This document shows positions 23,261-32,160 of a stretch of 38,523 nucleotides of DNA, one piece after another. The notes under the pieces were generated by a model. The model searched no databases. It saw only the letters and a program-made list of their open reading frames with translations, and was not told the DNA's origin. Within the stretch, counting starts at the first letter, position 1. Each line of letters begins with the position of its first letter. This stretch comes from an uncultured Odoribacter sp. (GTDB lineage: Bacteria > Bacteroidota > Bacteroidia > Bacteroidales > Marinifilaceae). The DNA lies in the NCBI GenBank assembly GCA_944321145.1, contig CALUKF010000027.1, forward strand, positions 1 to 38,523, in the 5' to 3' direction. The position numbers were made by a program, and so were the translations under genes.

Positions 23261-23417
23261 TCTGACCCTGTTTTGCACAGCTCTTGCACCTGTTCCGGAG
23301 AGGCGGCACAAAGAAAGGCAAGAAGATGGATTACCCTTTTTTAAGGTTGACGATTTAACAATAGAGGGCGTTTTTGTTAAATTCCCAAGAAATCCGGAGG
23401 AGAAAAGCGAGGATTAG
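23259..23417 (+). pseudogene. Possible 3' fragment of a chromosomal gene
   Basis: A frame without a start codon reads from 23259 to TAG at 23417 and ends GVFVKFPRNPEEKSED, with protein-like residue choice in the last 30 codons (DGLPFFKVDDLTIE). An in-frame stop at 23256 closes it upstream. It could be the remnant of a gene cut down before or by the insertion. The sequence TTGCAC occurs twice in it 11 bp apart (23273 and 23284), in step with the neighbouring array, so it may instead be non-coding. Confidence 0.3.
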
Positions 23418-23572
23418 AAGCTAATATTTAATCGCAATTTGTTAAAATCAAGTGAAAGAAAGTAAAATTTTCAAATACACAACTTTGCAAACATCTATAT
23501 TTCAAATAAATAACACACAAATAAAACCAACCAACTTTTTAAAGCGAGCAGAAAGCAAACGAATGCTTTAGA

Positions 23573-23619
23573 ATTTTTTCAAGAAAATCTTTGGTCATTA
23601 TTTGTTTTCTTGAAAAAAT
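23573..23619. promoter_or_regulatory. Perfect 15-bp inverted repeat in the SusCD operon promoter
   Basis: The arms at 23573-23587 and 23605-23619 are exact reverse complements (core TTCAAGAA and TTCTTGAA), 17 bases apart. The right arm fills the spacer between the -33 and -7 elements and the left arm lies upstream of -33, a layout typical of a regulator binding site. Confidence 0.6.
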
Positions 23620-23631
23620 ACTCTACCTTTA
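23602..23631 (+). promoter_or_regulatory. Promoter of the SusCD operon
   Basis: TTG at 23602-23604 (within TTTG) is followed after 19 bases by TACCTTTA (23624-23631), a one-mismatch Bacteroidota -7 box at exact family spacing. Confidence 0.6.
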
Positions 23632-23892
23632 TCCCCGAAAAGATCAATCGGCGATTTGCCTACAAAAAACCTTCGTTTAAAATGGTTGATTTTCGAGAGA
23701 AGCGCAGGGCAAAACGAATTTTAGGTAATGATTGGCGCACAGATGTTTGCAAGATTAGAGAAAAGGCATAGGAGGACACTAAAAAATGCCCCAAAAAACG
23801 AAGGATTTTTTCAGCAGATAACAGCTTAATTTTAAGCCGGTAACAAAGGATTTAGGATTTAAATTTTCTAATACCATATAAAAGTTGAGATT

Positions 23893-25188
23893 ATGAAGAA
23901 AATGCACAAAATCAAGCTCTTCTGCAGCGTATTGGCTACGCTGTGCTTCTGCGGGCTGTACTCTTGCGACGACGACGAGACCAAGGGCACGGCTTATGAT
24001 CCTTCCTTGCCTGTGACGATTGAGACCTTCTCTCCGGACTCCGGGCGCATCCGTGCACAATTTATCATTGAAGGCAACAACTTTGGGAACGATGCTTCCA
24101 AAGTAAAGGTCTGGTTTAACCAGAAAGAGGCATTGGTGATTAACGTGGTGAACAATGCCATTTACACCATCGTGCCCAAGCAACCGGGCGATTCGTGCGT
24201 CATCAGCGTGGTAGTGGAGGGCGACTCGGTGGCTTTCCACGACAAGAAATTCACCTACCACATCACGGAAAGCGTGAGCACCGTAGTGGGCAAGGCTTTG
24301 GAGGGAGGCAATACAAACGGGTCGTTGACCGAAGCCACCTTTCAAAAACCCAGATGGATTGCCATCGATTATGAGGACAACATCATTCTTTCGGATGAAG
24401 GCTCTTATCAAGTACGCCTTATTTCATTAAATAGTGATGAGGTTATTACATTGTTTACTCCCGCCGTGCTTTTGCAAGACTTTGCCTTCACGGCAGACCG
24501 GAGAACATTCTATGCCACAGTGGATAACGGAACGGTCATCTATAAATTTTCTGCTGATGATTTGTGGGTGCCGGAAGAAGTTGGCGCCATGGGCATTGAC
24601 GGTTATTTCCACGGGATGGCGATGGGCAAAGACGAAAACCATCTTTATGCCCGGCAAAATGTAGGCGTCGTATGGGAAGTGGATTTGGAACATGGCTGGG
24701 AAGATGCTGTTAAATATTCGCCTGCAGATTATTTGGAAAATGGCGGTCAAGGCAACATTGTCTACAGCCCGGTAGAAGATTGTTTCTATGTAGTTTCCGG
24801 CAACCAAAAGCACAGTATCTTCCGGATGTCCGCCGATGGCACGGAATACGTGAAATATGCCGGCGGAGGCAGTGAAAACGGTTCAAGCTCCGGTTATCGG
24901 GACGGTCCTGCCGACCAAGCGCTCTTCAATTGGCCGCAAGGCATTGCCATCAACAGCGAGGGGGATATTTTCATTGCCGAAAAAAATAACCATACCATCC
25001 GGAAAATCGACCACCGCACCAAGATTGTGAGCACGGTAGCCGGACAAGCCGGAGTTGCCGGTTATGAGGACGGCGACCCGCTGGAATCCCTGTTCAATAC
25101 TCCCATGGGCTTGGCTTTCGACAAGGAAGACTTCCTATATATTGCAGACCAAGGCAACCATTGCATCCGCAAACTTTCGATTGAATAA
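23893..25188 (+). CDS. IPT/TIG and NHL-repeat surface lipoprotein
   Basis: The 431-aa protein has a lipoprotein signal peptide with cysteine 25 (GLYSC) followed by DDDE, the acidic surface-export pattern. Residues about 38-125 are an IPT/TIG immunoglobulin-like domain (ETFSPDSGRIRAQFIIEGNN). From about 135 to the end it is a beta-propeller of NHL repeats, with recurring patterns such as NWPQGIAINSEGDIFIAEKN and TPMGLAFDKEDFLYIADQGN, and the AGQAGVAGYEDG linker. Such proteins occur beside SusCD pairs and probably bind glycan or glycoprotein at the cell surface. It is the first gene of the operon, 17 bases before the SusC gene. Confidence 0.85.
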   Translation: MKKMHKIKLFCSVLATLCFCGLYSCDDDETKGTAYDPSLPVTIETFSPDSGRIRAQFIIEGNNFGNDASKVKVWFNQKEALVINVVNNAIYTIVPKQPGDSCVISVVVEGDSVAFHDKKFTYHITESVSTVVGKALEGGNTNGSLTEATFQKPRWIAIDYEDNIILSDEGSYQVRLISLNSDEVITLFTPAVLLQDFAFTADRRTFYATVDNGTVIYKFSADDLWVPEEVGAMGIDGYFHGMAMGKDENHLYARQNVGVVWEVDLEHGWEDAVKYSPADYLENGGQGNIVYSPVEDCFYVVSGNQKHSIFRMSADGTEYVKYAGGGSENGSSSGYRDGPADQALFNWPQGIAINSEGDIFIAEKNNHTIRKIDHRTKIVSTVAGQAGVAGYEDGDPLESLFNTPMGLAFDKEDFLYIADQGNHCIRKLSIE

Positions 25189-25205
25189 CCTTTAAAGACA
25201 GAATT

Positions 25206-28200
25206 ATGAAATATACGATACATCTTATCTTCGTGCTGTTGCTGTCGCTATGCGCGCCGGCAGCCTGGGCACAAGCGACCTTATTTCCCGTGGAAGGTAC
25301 CGTTACGGACGAAAACGGGGAACTTCTGATCGGCGTGACCGTCGTCATCAAAGACCAACCCGGCGTGGGTACGGCAACTGACGTGGAGGGACATTTCCAC
25401 CTGCCCCACGTGCCGGAACATGCCACGCTAGTATTCTCTTATATCGGTTTTGAAACCAAAGAAGTGTTCATCGGCTCTGCACCCACGCAGCCGCTCAAAA
25501 TCACTTTGGAGGAAAGCCACGAGGCATTGGACGAAGTGGTAGTCGTGGGTCACGGCGAGCAGCGCAAAGTGAGCGTGGTGGGCGCCGTGGCGACCATCGA
25601 CCCTGCCGACCTGCAAGTGCCGGCAACCTCCATCACCAACATGATGGGCGGGCGTATTCCGGGCATCATCTCCGTCACCCGAAGCGGCGAGCCGGGCAAC
25701 GACTTCTCGGAATTCTGGGTGCGAGGCATCAGTACCTTCGGAGCCAATTCGAGCGCGCTCGTGTTGATTGACGGCGTGGAAGGCGACCTGAACGACTTAG
25801 ACCCTGCCGACATTGAGAGCTTTTCCGTGCTGAAAGACGCATCGGCAACGGCTGTCTATGGTGTACGGGGTGCAAACGGCGTGGTAGTCGTGACCACCAA
25901 ACGAGGGAAAGCCGGAAAGTTGAATGTCAATATCAAGAGCAACGTCACCCTCTCCTATTCCCCAAGGATGCCGGAATACCTGGAGGCATACGATTATGCC
26001 CGCCTTGCCAACGAGGCACGGGCAGTGCGCGGATTAGACCCCATCTATGACGAAACGGAAATCAAAATCATCCGATACGGGTTAGACCCCGACCTTTACC
26101 CCAACGTGGACTGGCGGGACGTCATCCTGAAAAAGGTGGCTTGGAACAACCAGCACTACCTGAACATCTCCGGCGGCGGTACGACAGCCCGCTACTTCCT
26201 CAGCGTGGGCATGCAGAACAAGTCTGCCGTATTCAAGACTGACGAGAACATCAACAAGTACAACACCAACATCAATTGGCACAAATACACGTTCCGCGCG
26301 AATGTGGACGCCAACCTGACCAAAACCACCGTGCTTTCACTCGGTTTGGACGGCACCATCATCAAGCAGAACTCTCCCGGTTACGGCAACGACAACAGCG
26401 CCCTCTGGAGCGCACAGGCAAACATGACGCCGCTGACCGTGCCCCTGCGCTATTCAAACGGCTACCTGGCATCCTACGGCGACCAAGGTTACCAGATGTC
26501 GCCTTACGTGTTGCTGAATTACACCGGCATGAAACGCAACAGCCGCAACTCTACGAAAATCAACTTCGCCCTGCGGCAGGAACTTGACTTCATCACCGAA
26601 GGCTTGGGCGCGAACCTGCTCTTCGCCTATACTACAAACGGAGAATTGAACACCAACCGGACGCGGACTCCTGCCCTCTACAAGGCATCGGGACGCTACA
26701 ACGACGGAAGCCTGATGTTCGAGCAAACCGTGTCGGAACAATCCGCCACTTTCACCCGCTCGACATTCAACGACCGGAAATACTATTTCGAAGGGCGCAT
26801 CAATTACGACCGCGCTTTCGGCAACCACCGGGTGGGCGCATTGGCACACTACTATATGCAGGATTACCAGAGTTCTTCTTACTCCGATGAAATCAAATCC
26901 ATCCCGGAACGCTACCAGGCGGTATCGGGACGTGTGACCTATTCGTTCAAGGATACCTACTTCATTGAAGGAAACGTGGGTTACACCGGTTCTGAAAACT
27001 TCAAGCCGGGCAAGCAATTCGGTCTTTTCCCTGCCATTGCCGTGGGCTGGGTGCCAACGCAATACGAAGCGGTGCAACGCTGGCTGCCTTTCCTGAGCTT
27101 CTTCAAAATCAGGGCATCCTACGGGCAGGTAGGTAACGACCGCATCGCGACGGCAGAGGACGGCTCGCCCATCCGCTTCCCGTACATGACCTACGTGAAC
27201 TTCAACAACCAAGGATATTGGGGCAGCAACGGCTTAACCGAAGGGCAAATCGGCGCGGAAGACCTACAATGGGAGGTTGCAAAAAAATACAACTTAGGCT
27301 TCGACGTGAAACTATTCAACGACCGATTGTCCGCGACCATCGATGTGTTCAAAGACATACGCGACAATATCTTCCAGGCACGTTACCTGATGCCGGGTGA
27401 AGTTGGCGCCGTGACCGCCCCCTATACCAACGTGGGCAGCATGAAGAGCTGGGGTATGGACGGCAATGCAGAATACACGCACCAATTCAACAAAGATCTC
27501 TTCGTGACGGTGCGCGCCAACATGACCTACTCCAAAAACAAGGTGACCCATTGGGACGAATCGGTAAACAACTATGAATACCAAAACAAGACGGGCAGAC
27601 CCGTGAACGTAAACCGGGGGTTGATTGCCATGGGCTTGTTCAGCGACTCGACGCAAATCCTCAGCAGCCCGCGCCAGAGCTTCGGCGAAGTGCGCCCCGG
27701 CGACATCCGCTATAAGGACATCAACGGCGACGGACAAATCGACAACAACGACATTGTGCCGCTGTCGTATTCCAACGTGCCGCAAATACAATACGGTTTC
27801 GCGGCTGAGGTCATCTACAAAAACTGGACGTTCAGCGCCTTCTTTGAGGGCATCAGCAAGGTGAACTACTTCTATGGCGGCGGCGGTTACTACCCGTTCC
27901 AAGGCGGCGAGACCGGCAATGTGCTGACTCTTGTAGACGAACCCGGCAAGCGATGGACGCCTGCATGGTATTCCGGCGACCCGGCAACGGAGAATCCGGA
28001 CGCCCGCTTCCCGCGCCTCACCTACGGCAACAGTGCCAACAACAACCAGGCATCGACCTTCTGGCTCGCCAACGGACGCTACTTGAGGCTCAAGAACGTG
28101 GACATCTCGTACCGGTGGAAGAACCAGTGGTTCCAGAGTATCGGCATTTCGTCCGTCACGCTGCAACTCGTGGGCGACAACCTCGCCGTGTGGGACAAGG

Positions 28201-28292
28201 TGAAACTTTGGGACCCTGCACAGGCAAGCCAGAACGGTGCCGCTTACCCCTTGCAAAGGACTTTCACATTCCAAGTAACCGTTTCATTCTAA
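25206..28292 (+). CDS. SusC/RagA-family TonB-dependent outer membrane transporter
   Basis: The 1028-aa protein forms the outer membrane channel that imports oligosaccharides or peptides with energy from TonB. It has a signal peptide (1-22, ending WAQA), a carboxypeptidase-regulatory-like domain (about 28-105), a plug domain with the SusC signature SVLKDASATAVYGVRGANG (about 211-229), and a beta-barrel ending in an aromatic C-terminus (VTVSF), the outer membrane insertion signal. Length is standard. The TonB box should lie near EALDEVVVVGHGEQRKV (about 105-125). The SusD gene follows after 11 bases. Confidence 0.95.
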   Translation: MKYTIHLIFVLLLSLCAPAAWAQATLFPVEGTVTDENGELLIGVTVVIKDQPGVGTATDVEGHFHLPHVPEHATLVFSYIGFETKEVFIGSAPTQPLKITLEESHEALDEVVVVGHGEQRKVSVVGAVATIDPADLQVPATSITNMMGGRIPGIISVTRSGEPGNDFSEFWVRGISTFGANSSALVLIDGVEGDLNDLDPADIESFSVLKDASATAVYGVRGANGVVVVTTKRGKAGKLNVNIKSNVTLSYSPRMPEYLEAYDYARLANEARAVRGLDPIYDETEIKIIRYGLDPDLYPNVDWRDVILKKVAWNNQHYLNISGGGTTARYFLSVGMQNKSAVFKTDENINKYNTNINWHKYTFRANVDANLTKTTVLSLGLDGTIIKQNSPGYGNDNSALWSAQANMTPLTVPLRYSNGYLASYGDQGYQMSPYVLLNYTGMKRNSRNSTKINFALRQELDFITEGLGANLLFAYTTNGELNTNRTRTPALYKASGRYNDGSLMFEQTVSEQSATFTRSTFNDRKYYFEGRINYDRAFGNHRVGALAHYYMQDYQSSSYSDEIKSIPERYQAVSGRVTYSFKDTYFIEGNVGYTGSENFKPGKQFGLFPAIAVGWVPTQYEAVQRWLPFLSFFKIRASYGQVGNDRIATAEDGSPIRFPYMTYVNFNNQGYWGSNGLTEGQIGAEDLQWEVAKKYNLGFDVKLFNDRLSATIDVFKDIRDNIFQARYLMPGEVGAVTAPYTNVGSMKSWGMDGNAEYTHQFNKDLFVTVRANMTYSKNKVTHWDESVNNYEYQNKTGRPVNVNRGLIAMGLFSDSTQILSSPRQSFGEVRPGDIRYKDINGDGQIDNNDIVPLSYSNVPQIQYGFAAEVIYKNWTFSAFFEGISKVNYFYGGGGYYPFQGGETGNVLTLVDEPGKRWTPAWYSGDPATENPDARFPRLTYGNSANNNQASTFWLANGRYLRLKNVDISYRWKNQWFQSIGISSVTLQLVGDNLAVWDKVKLWDPAQASQNGAAYPLQRTFTFQVTVSF

Positions 28293-28303
28293 AATAAGAC
28301 GCT

Positions 28304-30319
28304 ATGATAAGGAAACTCAAAAGAACATTACAATACCTGTGCATCGCACTGACCGCGATGACTTACAGTTCGTGCAACTACCTGAACGTCGATGAATATT
28401 TCAATGACATGATACCTTTGGACACGGTATTTGCCCGCCAGGAACTCTTGGAACGCTACCTGTGGGGCGCTTCCTACCTGTTGCCCAACGAAGGCGACCT
28501 CTATTCCAATTCGTTCGGTCCGTACATGACCGCAACGGACGAGTGCTTGATGAGCTGGCGGAGCTCTGAATACGCCGGCACTTTCCTGCAAGCCGACCAA
28601 GTAACCCCATTTAGCGGGTACTATCCCATGTGGGACAGGTATTACCAAGGCATCCGCAAAGCCAATACCGTGATGACGCGCATAGACGAATGCAAGGATT
28701 TGGCGACTTTCGACCGCCGCGAAATCTTAGGCTTGGCACACTTCCTGCGGGGGTATTTCTACTTCCACCTGTTGCAACTTTACGGACCGGTGCCCTTGCT
28801 GCCTGACCAGCCTCTGGACGTGGGTGCCGATTTGTCAGAACTTTGCTATGAGCGCAACACCTACGACGAATGCGTCGAATACATCTGCAATGACATGGAG
28901 ATTGCCTATGACTACCTGGCAGCCAGCCGTCCTTCAAACCAAATCACCCGCCCGACCAAATATGCGGCAGCCGCCGTCATGTCGCGGGTAAGGCTGTACG
29001 CCGCCAGCCCGTGGTACAATGGCAACAGCGTGTATGCCAGCTGGAAGACATCAGACGGACGGAATTTCATTTCGCAAGAATACGATAACCGCAAGTGGGC
29101 GTTGGCTGCCGAAGCTGCCCTGCGCATCATTCAAAGCGACCAGTACCGGCTGCACACCGTAGCCAGAGGACAAGGAAACGTGGAGTTTAACGGCGGCGGC
29201 TTAGACCCGGATGTAGATGCGGCTTATTCAGAGTCATTCCCGGACGGGATGGGAGACATCGACCCCTACCGTTCTTACGCCGACATGTTCAACGGCGAGA
29301 CCCAGGCTGCCCAGAACCCAGAACTGATTTATTCCATGACCCTTTCCACCAATGCAACGAAAATTGCCCTGCCGCTCACCATGGACGGTTGGAACGGGTG
29401 CAACATCACACAAGTATTGGTGGACGCCTACCGCATGAATGACGGGAGCGACTACAATATAGACGAGCATCCGGACTATTACCAACTGATGACGGAAACG
29501 GACAAGGAATTTTCCGGCTACCTCCTGAATCCCAGCGGCGGAAGCACGAACAACGGGGCTGCTGCTGTGGTAAACATGTTCAACAACCGCGAGGTGCGCT
29601 TCTATGCCACGGTAGCTTTCAATGAAAGCTATTGGTCGGGAGAGTCCATCACCAATACCAGCGAGAAAGCAGCCCGTACAAAACAGGTGATGCACTACTA
29701 TACCGGCGAGAACGGCTACAAAGGTCCCAACAATCCGGAAGACTATTGCTTGACGGGATATATCTGCCGGAAATACGTCCATCCGGAAGACAACGCGCGG
29801 AGCGGCGCAGGCGGTGTCATCAAATCCAAGACATTCCCCATTTTCCGGTATGCGGAAATTCTGCTGAACTATGTAGAGGCGTTGAATAACCTGGAACAAT
29901 CGTACACGTTGGGAGACAGCGTAGTGATTGAACGAGACCCCGCCCAGATGGTGAAGTACTTCAACATGATCCGCTTCCGCGCCGGCTTGCCGGGCATCAC
30001 GGAAGCTGACGCTGCCGACCCGCAACGGATGCAAGAACTGATTGAACGGGAAAGAATGGTGGAATTCGCCCACGAAGGACGCCGCTACCACGACGTAAGA
30101 CGTTGGGGCATCGCCATGGAAACCGAGAATGCACCCGTACGAGGCTGCGATGTGGAAACGACTGCAAACAGCGAAGCCGGGCGGCAACGGTACTACCGCC
30201 CCGTGAACGTAGACCACGAATACGCACAACATACCTTCTCACAGAAGATGTATTTCTGGCCTATACCGGATGAGAAGCTCAGGCAAAATCCCTTGCTGGT
30301 GCAAAATCCCGGATGGTAA
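28304..30319 (+). CDS. SusD/RagB-family nutrient-binding lipoprotein
   Basis: The 671-aa protein is the lid-like surface lipoprotein that pairs with SusC. The lipobox ends in cysteine 24 (TYSSC). Family features include TPR-like helices and LAHFLRGYFYFHLLQLYGPV (about 147-166), IRFRAGLPGI, and a RERMVEFAHEGRRYHDVRRW segment (about 581-600). It is longer than typical members (about 500-600 aa), with insertions in the ligand-binding half. The pair with the preceding SusC gene defines a glycan- or glycoprotein-uptake locus. Confidence 0.93.
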   Translation: MIRKLKRTLQYLCIALTAMTYSSCNYLNVDEYFNDMIPLDTVFARQELLERYLWGASYLLPNEGDLYSNSFGPYMTATDECLMSWRSSEYAGTFLQADQVTPFSGYYPMWDRYYQGIRKANTVMTRIDECKDLATFDRREILGLAHFLRGYFYFHLLQLYGPVPLLPDQPLDVGADLSELCYERNTYDECVEYICNDMEIAYDYLAASRPSNQITRPTKYAAAAVMSRVRLYAASPWYNGNSVYASWKTSDGRNFISQEYDNRKWALAAEAALRIIQSDQYRLHTVARGQGNVEFNGGGLDPDVDAAYSESFPDGMGDIDPYRSYADMFNGETQAAQNPELIYSMTLSTNATKIALPLTMDGWNGCNITQVLVDAYRMNDGSDYNIDEHPDYYQLMTETDKEFSGYLLNPSGGSTNNGAAAVVNMFNNREVRFYATVAFNESYWSGESITNTSEKAARTKQVMHYYTGENGYKGPNNPEDYCLTGYICRKYVHPEDNARSGAGGVIKSKTFPIFRYAEILLNYVEALNNLEQSYTLGDSVVIERDPAQMVKYFNMIRFRAGLPGITEADAADPQRMQELIERERMVEFAHEGRRYHDVRRWGIAMETENAPVRGCDVETTANSEAGRQRYYRPVNVDHEYAQHTFSQKMYFWPIPDEKLRQNPLLVQNPGW

Positions 30320-30348
30320 ATGATTAATAACCTATAAATCTGGAAAAT

Positions 30349-31236
30349 ATGAAAAGACTATATTATATCGGCATACTCTTCGCCCTGCTCGGCGTATGGG
30401 GCTGTGAAACAGTAAACCCCTTGGAGGAGGAGCAGTATAAAAAGCAAATCTATTTGGTAGGCGCCTACGACCATGTTTTCACCCAGACCGTGTATTACAA
30501 CGACACGGAGGAGCAAGAGACCTTTATTTCTGTCGCTGCTTCGGGTTCGTTGGGACTGGATATGGACGTTGATGTAGAAGTGGCTATCGTACCGGAAGAG
30601 GTGGGCATTTACAACGAGATGTTTATCGGGCATTATTCTGCCCTGCCGTGGTACTCGGTGATGCCGGAGGAAGTATATAACATTCCTTCCATGCGGGTCA
30701 CACTGAAGCAAGACGGAGAAGTGTATGAACGCATTCCCATCCATGTGAACACACCATTGATACATTGCGATTCCAATTACGCGATACCATTCCGGATTGT
30801 ATCTGTTTCACATTATGAAACGACTACGGACTCCGTGCTGTTGCTTGCACTCGACATGCAAAACGAATACAGCGCAACGTATGACATGACCGGTTCTACG
30901 CACCTGTTAGACGCCAACGGGCATGAATTGGACACAACATTCACCGGCAAGAGCAAAGTGCTGAAAGCTGTGAGCCAATACGAGACACGGATGTTCTATT
31001 TTGACTATTCAGAGGACGATGAGGACACGGCAGCAGAATGTCTTGTGCTGACGGTGAATCCGGAAGACAACAGCGTAAGCATCAAACCTTGGAACACGGA
31101 AGCATTCACCGAACCCGCCATCACGGCTTCCGGCGGCACCTACTCCCCGGACAAAAAGAAGTTCGACATCTGGTATGAATACACCGGCACTGACAATAAC
31201 ACCTATAGAAAGCGCGAGCAGCTGACCCGGCAATAG
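30349..31236 (+). CDS. DUF1735/DUF4361-type surface lipoprotein (SusE-position)
   Basis: The 295-aa protein has a lipoprotein signal (C19 in GVWGC), followed by a DUF1735-like beta-sandwich domain (about 35-170: YKKQIYLVGAYDHVF, then PEEVYNIPSMRVTLKQDGE and a YAIPFRIVSV strand) and a DUF4361-like C-terminal domain. Proteins of this kind sit in the SusE position behind SusCD pairs and bind ligand at the cell surface. It follows the SusD gene by 29 bases and closes the operon before the terminator at 31260. Confidence 0.75.
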   Translation: MKRLYYIGILFALLGVWGCETVNPLEEEQYKKQIYLVGAYDHVFTQTVYYNDTEEQETFISVAASGSLGLDMDVDVEVAIVPEEVGIYNEMFIGHYSALPWYSVMPEEVYNIPSMRVTLKQDGEVYERIPIHVNTPLIHCDSNYAIPFRIVSVSHYETTTDSVLLLALDMQNEYSATYDMTGSTHLLDANGHELDTTFTGKSKVLKAVSQYETRMFYFDYSEDDEDTAAECLVLTVNPEDNSVSIKPWNTEAFTEPAITASGGTYSPDKKKFDIWYEYTGTDNNTYRKREQLTRQ

Positions 31237-31259
31237 CCGGGCGGCGCTAAGAGCGGAAA

Positions 31260-31297
31260 GCGGAGAAAGGGATAATTATCTCTTTCCCGCATTTTTA
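31260..31297 (+). terminator. Intrinsic terminator of the SusCD operon
   Basis: GCGGAGAAAGGGAT pairs with ATCTCTTTCCCGC (one bulge and one wobble), loop AATT, followed by ATTTTT. Confidence 0.75.
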
Positions 31298-31402
31298 TAA
31301 CCTTAAAATCAATAATAATGAAAAGGGGTGTTTTAATAGTATCAATTATGGGTTCTGTTTGCAAAAGTGTTGGTACTGATTGGATATTTTAGAATTAAAT
31401 AT

Positions 31403-31816
31403 ATGCTTAACCCACGTTTGTATGCACTTTTAGTTAGGAAAGCATTGCCCTCGCTATTATTTTGGGATGTTATTGTTATTTTAATGTTTGTATTTGACGC
31501 TCAAAGCATGGCAGGATGGGATATAATTTTGTTGTATATTCTATATGCTGCTTTTTGTATGTTATTGCCCTATATGATAAGTCGTTTTTGGCAACATTTG
31601 CATAAAGAAAAAGGCTTTCATCTAAAAATCATGAAGACGAATTTTTATAGTTTTTGGGTAAAAGTCCTTTATGTCGGAAGAATATTATTGGCAGTTGGAT
31701 TGTTATTGTTCAATTATTCTATGAAAATAACCATTTTGTTGCCTGTTGTATTGCTTTTTTCATTATGGCTTTCTTGTGGGATGGTCAAATGGTGGAAAAT
31801 AAATTATTTCAAATGA
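31403..31816 (+). CDS. Small four-helix membrane protein, unknown
   Basis: From ATG 31403 the protein is 137 aa; the frame is open from 31367. Hydrophobic segments at about residues 18-35, 42-62, 88-106 and 110-128 predict four transmembrane helices. No family is recognised. The composition is more AT-rich than its neighbours. A short frame MKRGVLIVSIMGSV begins at 31318 and ends in TAG at 31392, overlapping the upstream part; it may be a leader or a remnant. Confidence 0.55.
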   Translation: MLNPRLYALLVRKALPSLLFWDVIVILMFVFDAQSMAGWDIILLYILYAAFCMLLPYMISRFWQHLHKEKGFHLKIMKTNFYSFWVKVLYVGRILLAVGLLLFNYSMKITILLPVVLLFSLWLSCGMVKWWKINYFK

Positions 31817-31839
31817 TATGTTTTTTTAGGAAAATAGCT

Positions 31840-31847
31840 TATCTTTA
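31840..31847 (+). promoter_or_regulatory. Possible -7 box of the small PLDc_N-type gene
   Basis: TATCTTTA differs by one base from TAnnTTTG, 31 bases before the ATG at 31878. No clear -33 element. Confidence 0.4.
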
Positions 31848-31877
31848 CCCCACGAAATTTTATTCACAATAAATTAA

Positions 31878-32075
31878 ATGCTTATGATGGCTTTACCCGG
31901 ACTTTTAGTTTTTCTTATGATTTTGGCGTTGGATGTGATGGCAATCCGCAACGTTTTGCAGTCGAATTTTTCAAATGAGACGAGAGTGCTGCTTATTATC
32001 CTGATTTTGCTGTTTCCTTTTTTGGGACCGATTGTGTATTACTTGATTCGCCCGATGCTGCTGAAGTCAGCATGA
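31878..32075 (+). CDS. Small membrane protein, PLDc N-terminal-like
   Basis: This 65-aa protein has two hydrophobic helices separated by a short charged turn. The second part, ending FPFLGPIVYYLIRP, resembles the membrane-anchor domain found at the N-terminus of cardiolipin synthases (PLDc_N), which also exists as a free-standing small protein in Bacteroidota. The start may be the third codon position at 31884 (MALPGLL) as ATGs are clustered. Confidence 0.65.
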   Translation: MLMMALPGLLVFLMILALDVMAIRNVLQSNFSNETRVLLIILILLFPFLGPIVYYLIRPMLLKSA

Positions 32076-32160
32076 AAAATAAAAGTAAAATAATTGCCCG
32101 GCGTGTCACTTGATTTTGCTTTTTGGTTGTCTTTATCCCGTATAACTAAAACAAAATCTA

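Larger units (their letters stand above)
23418..23892. other. Gene-free leader of the SusCD operon
   Basis: No ORF on the operon strand. The interval contains the promoter and operator-like inverted repeat (23573-23631) and a leader of about 260 bases before the first start codon. Confidence 0.6.

Noticed and set aside
10211-23276. Reading the opposed 11-bp arrays as terminal inverted repeats of a DNA transposon
   Set aside because: The direct repeat lies inside the arrays, not outside them, there is no transposase, and a large serine recombinase explains the ends better. The idea is not fully excluded.
23779-24411. 210-codon minus-strand frame at the start of the NHL gene
   Set aside because: It is a shadow of the conserved plus-strand lipoprotein gene.
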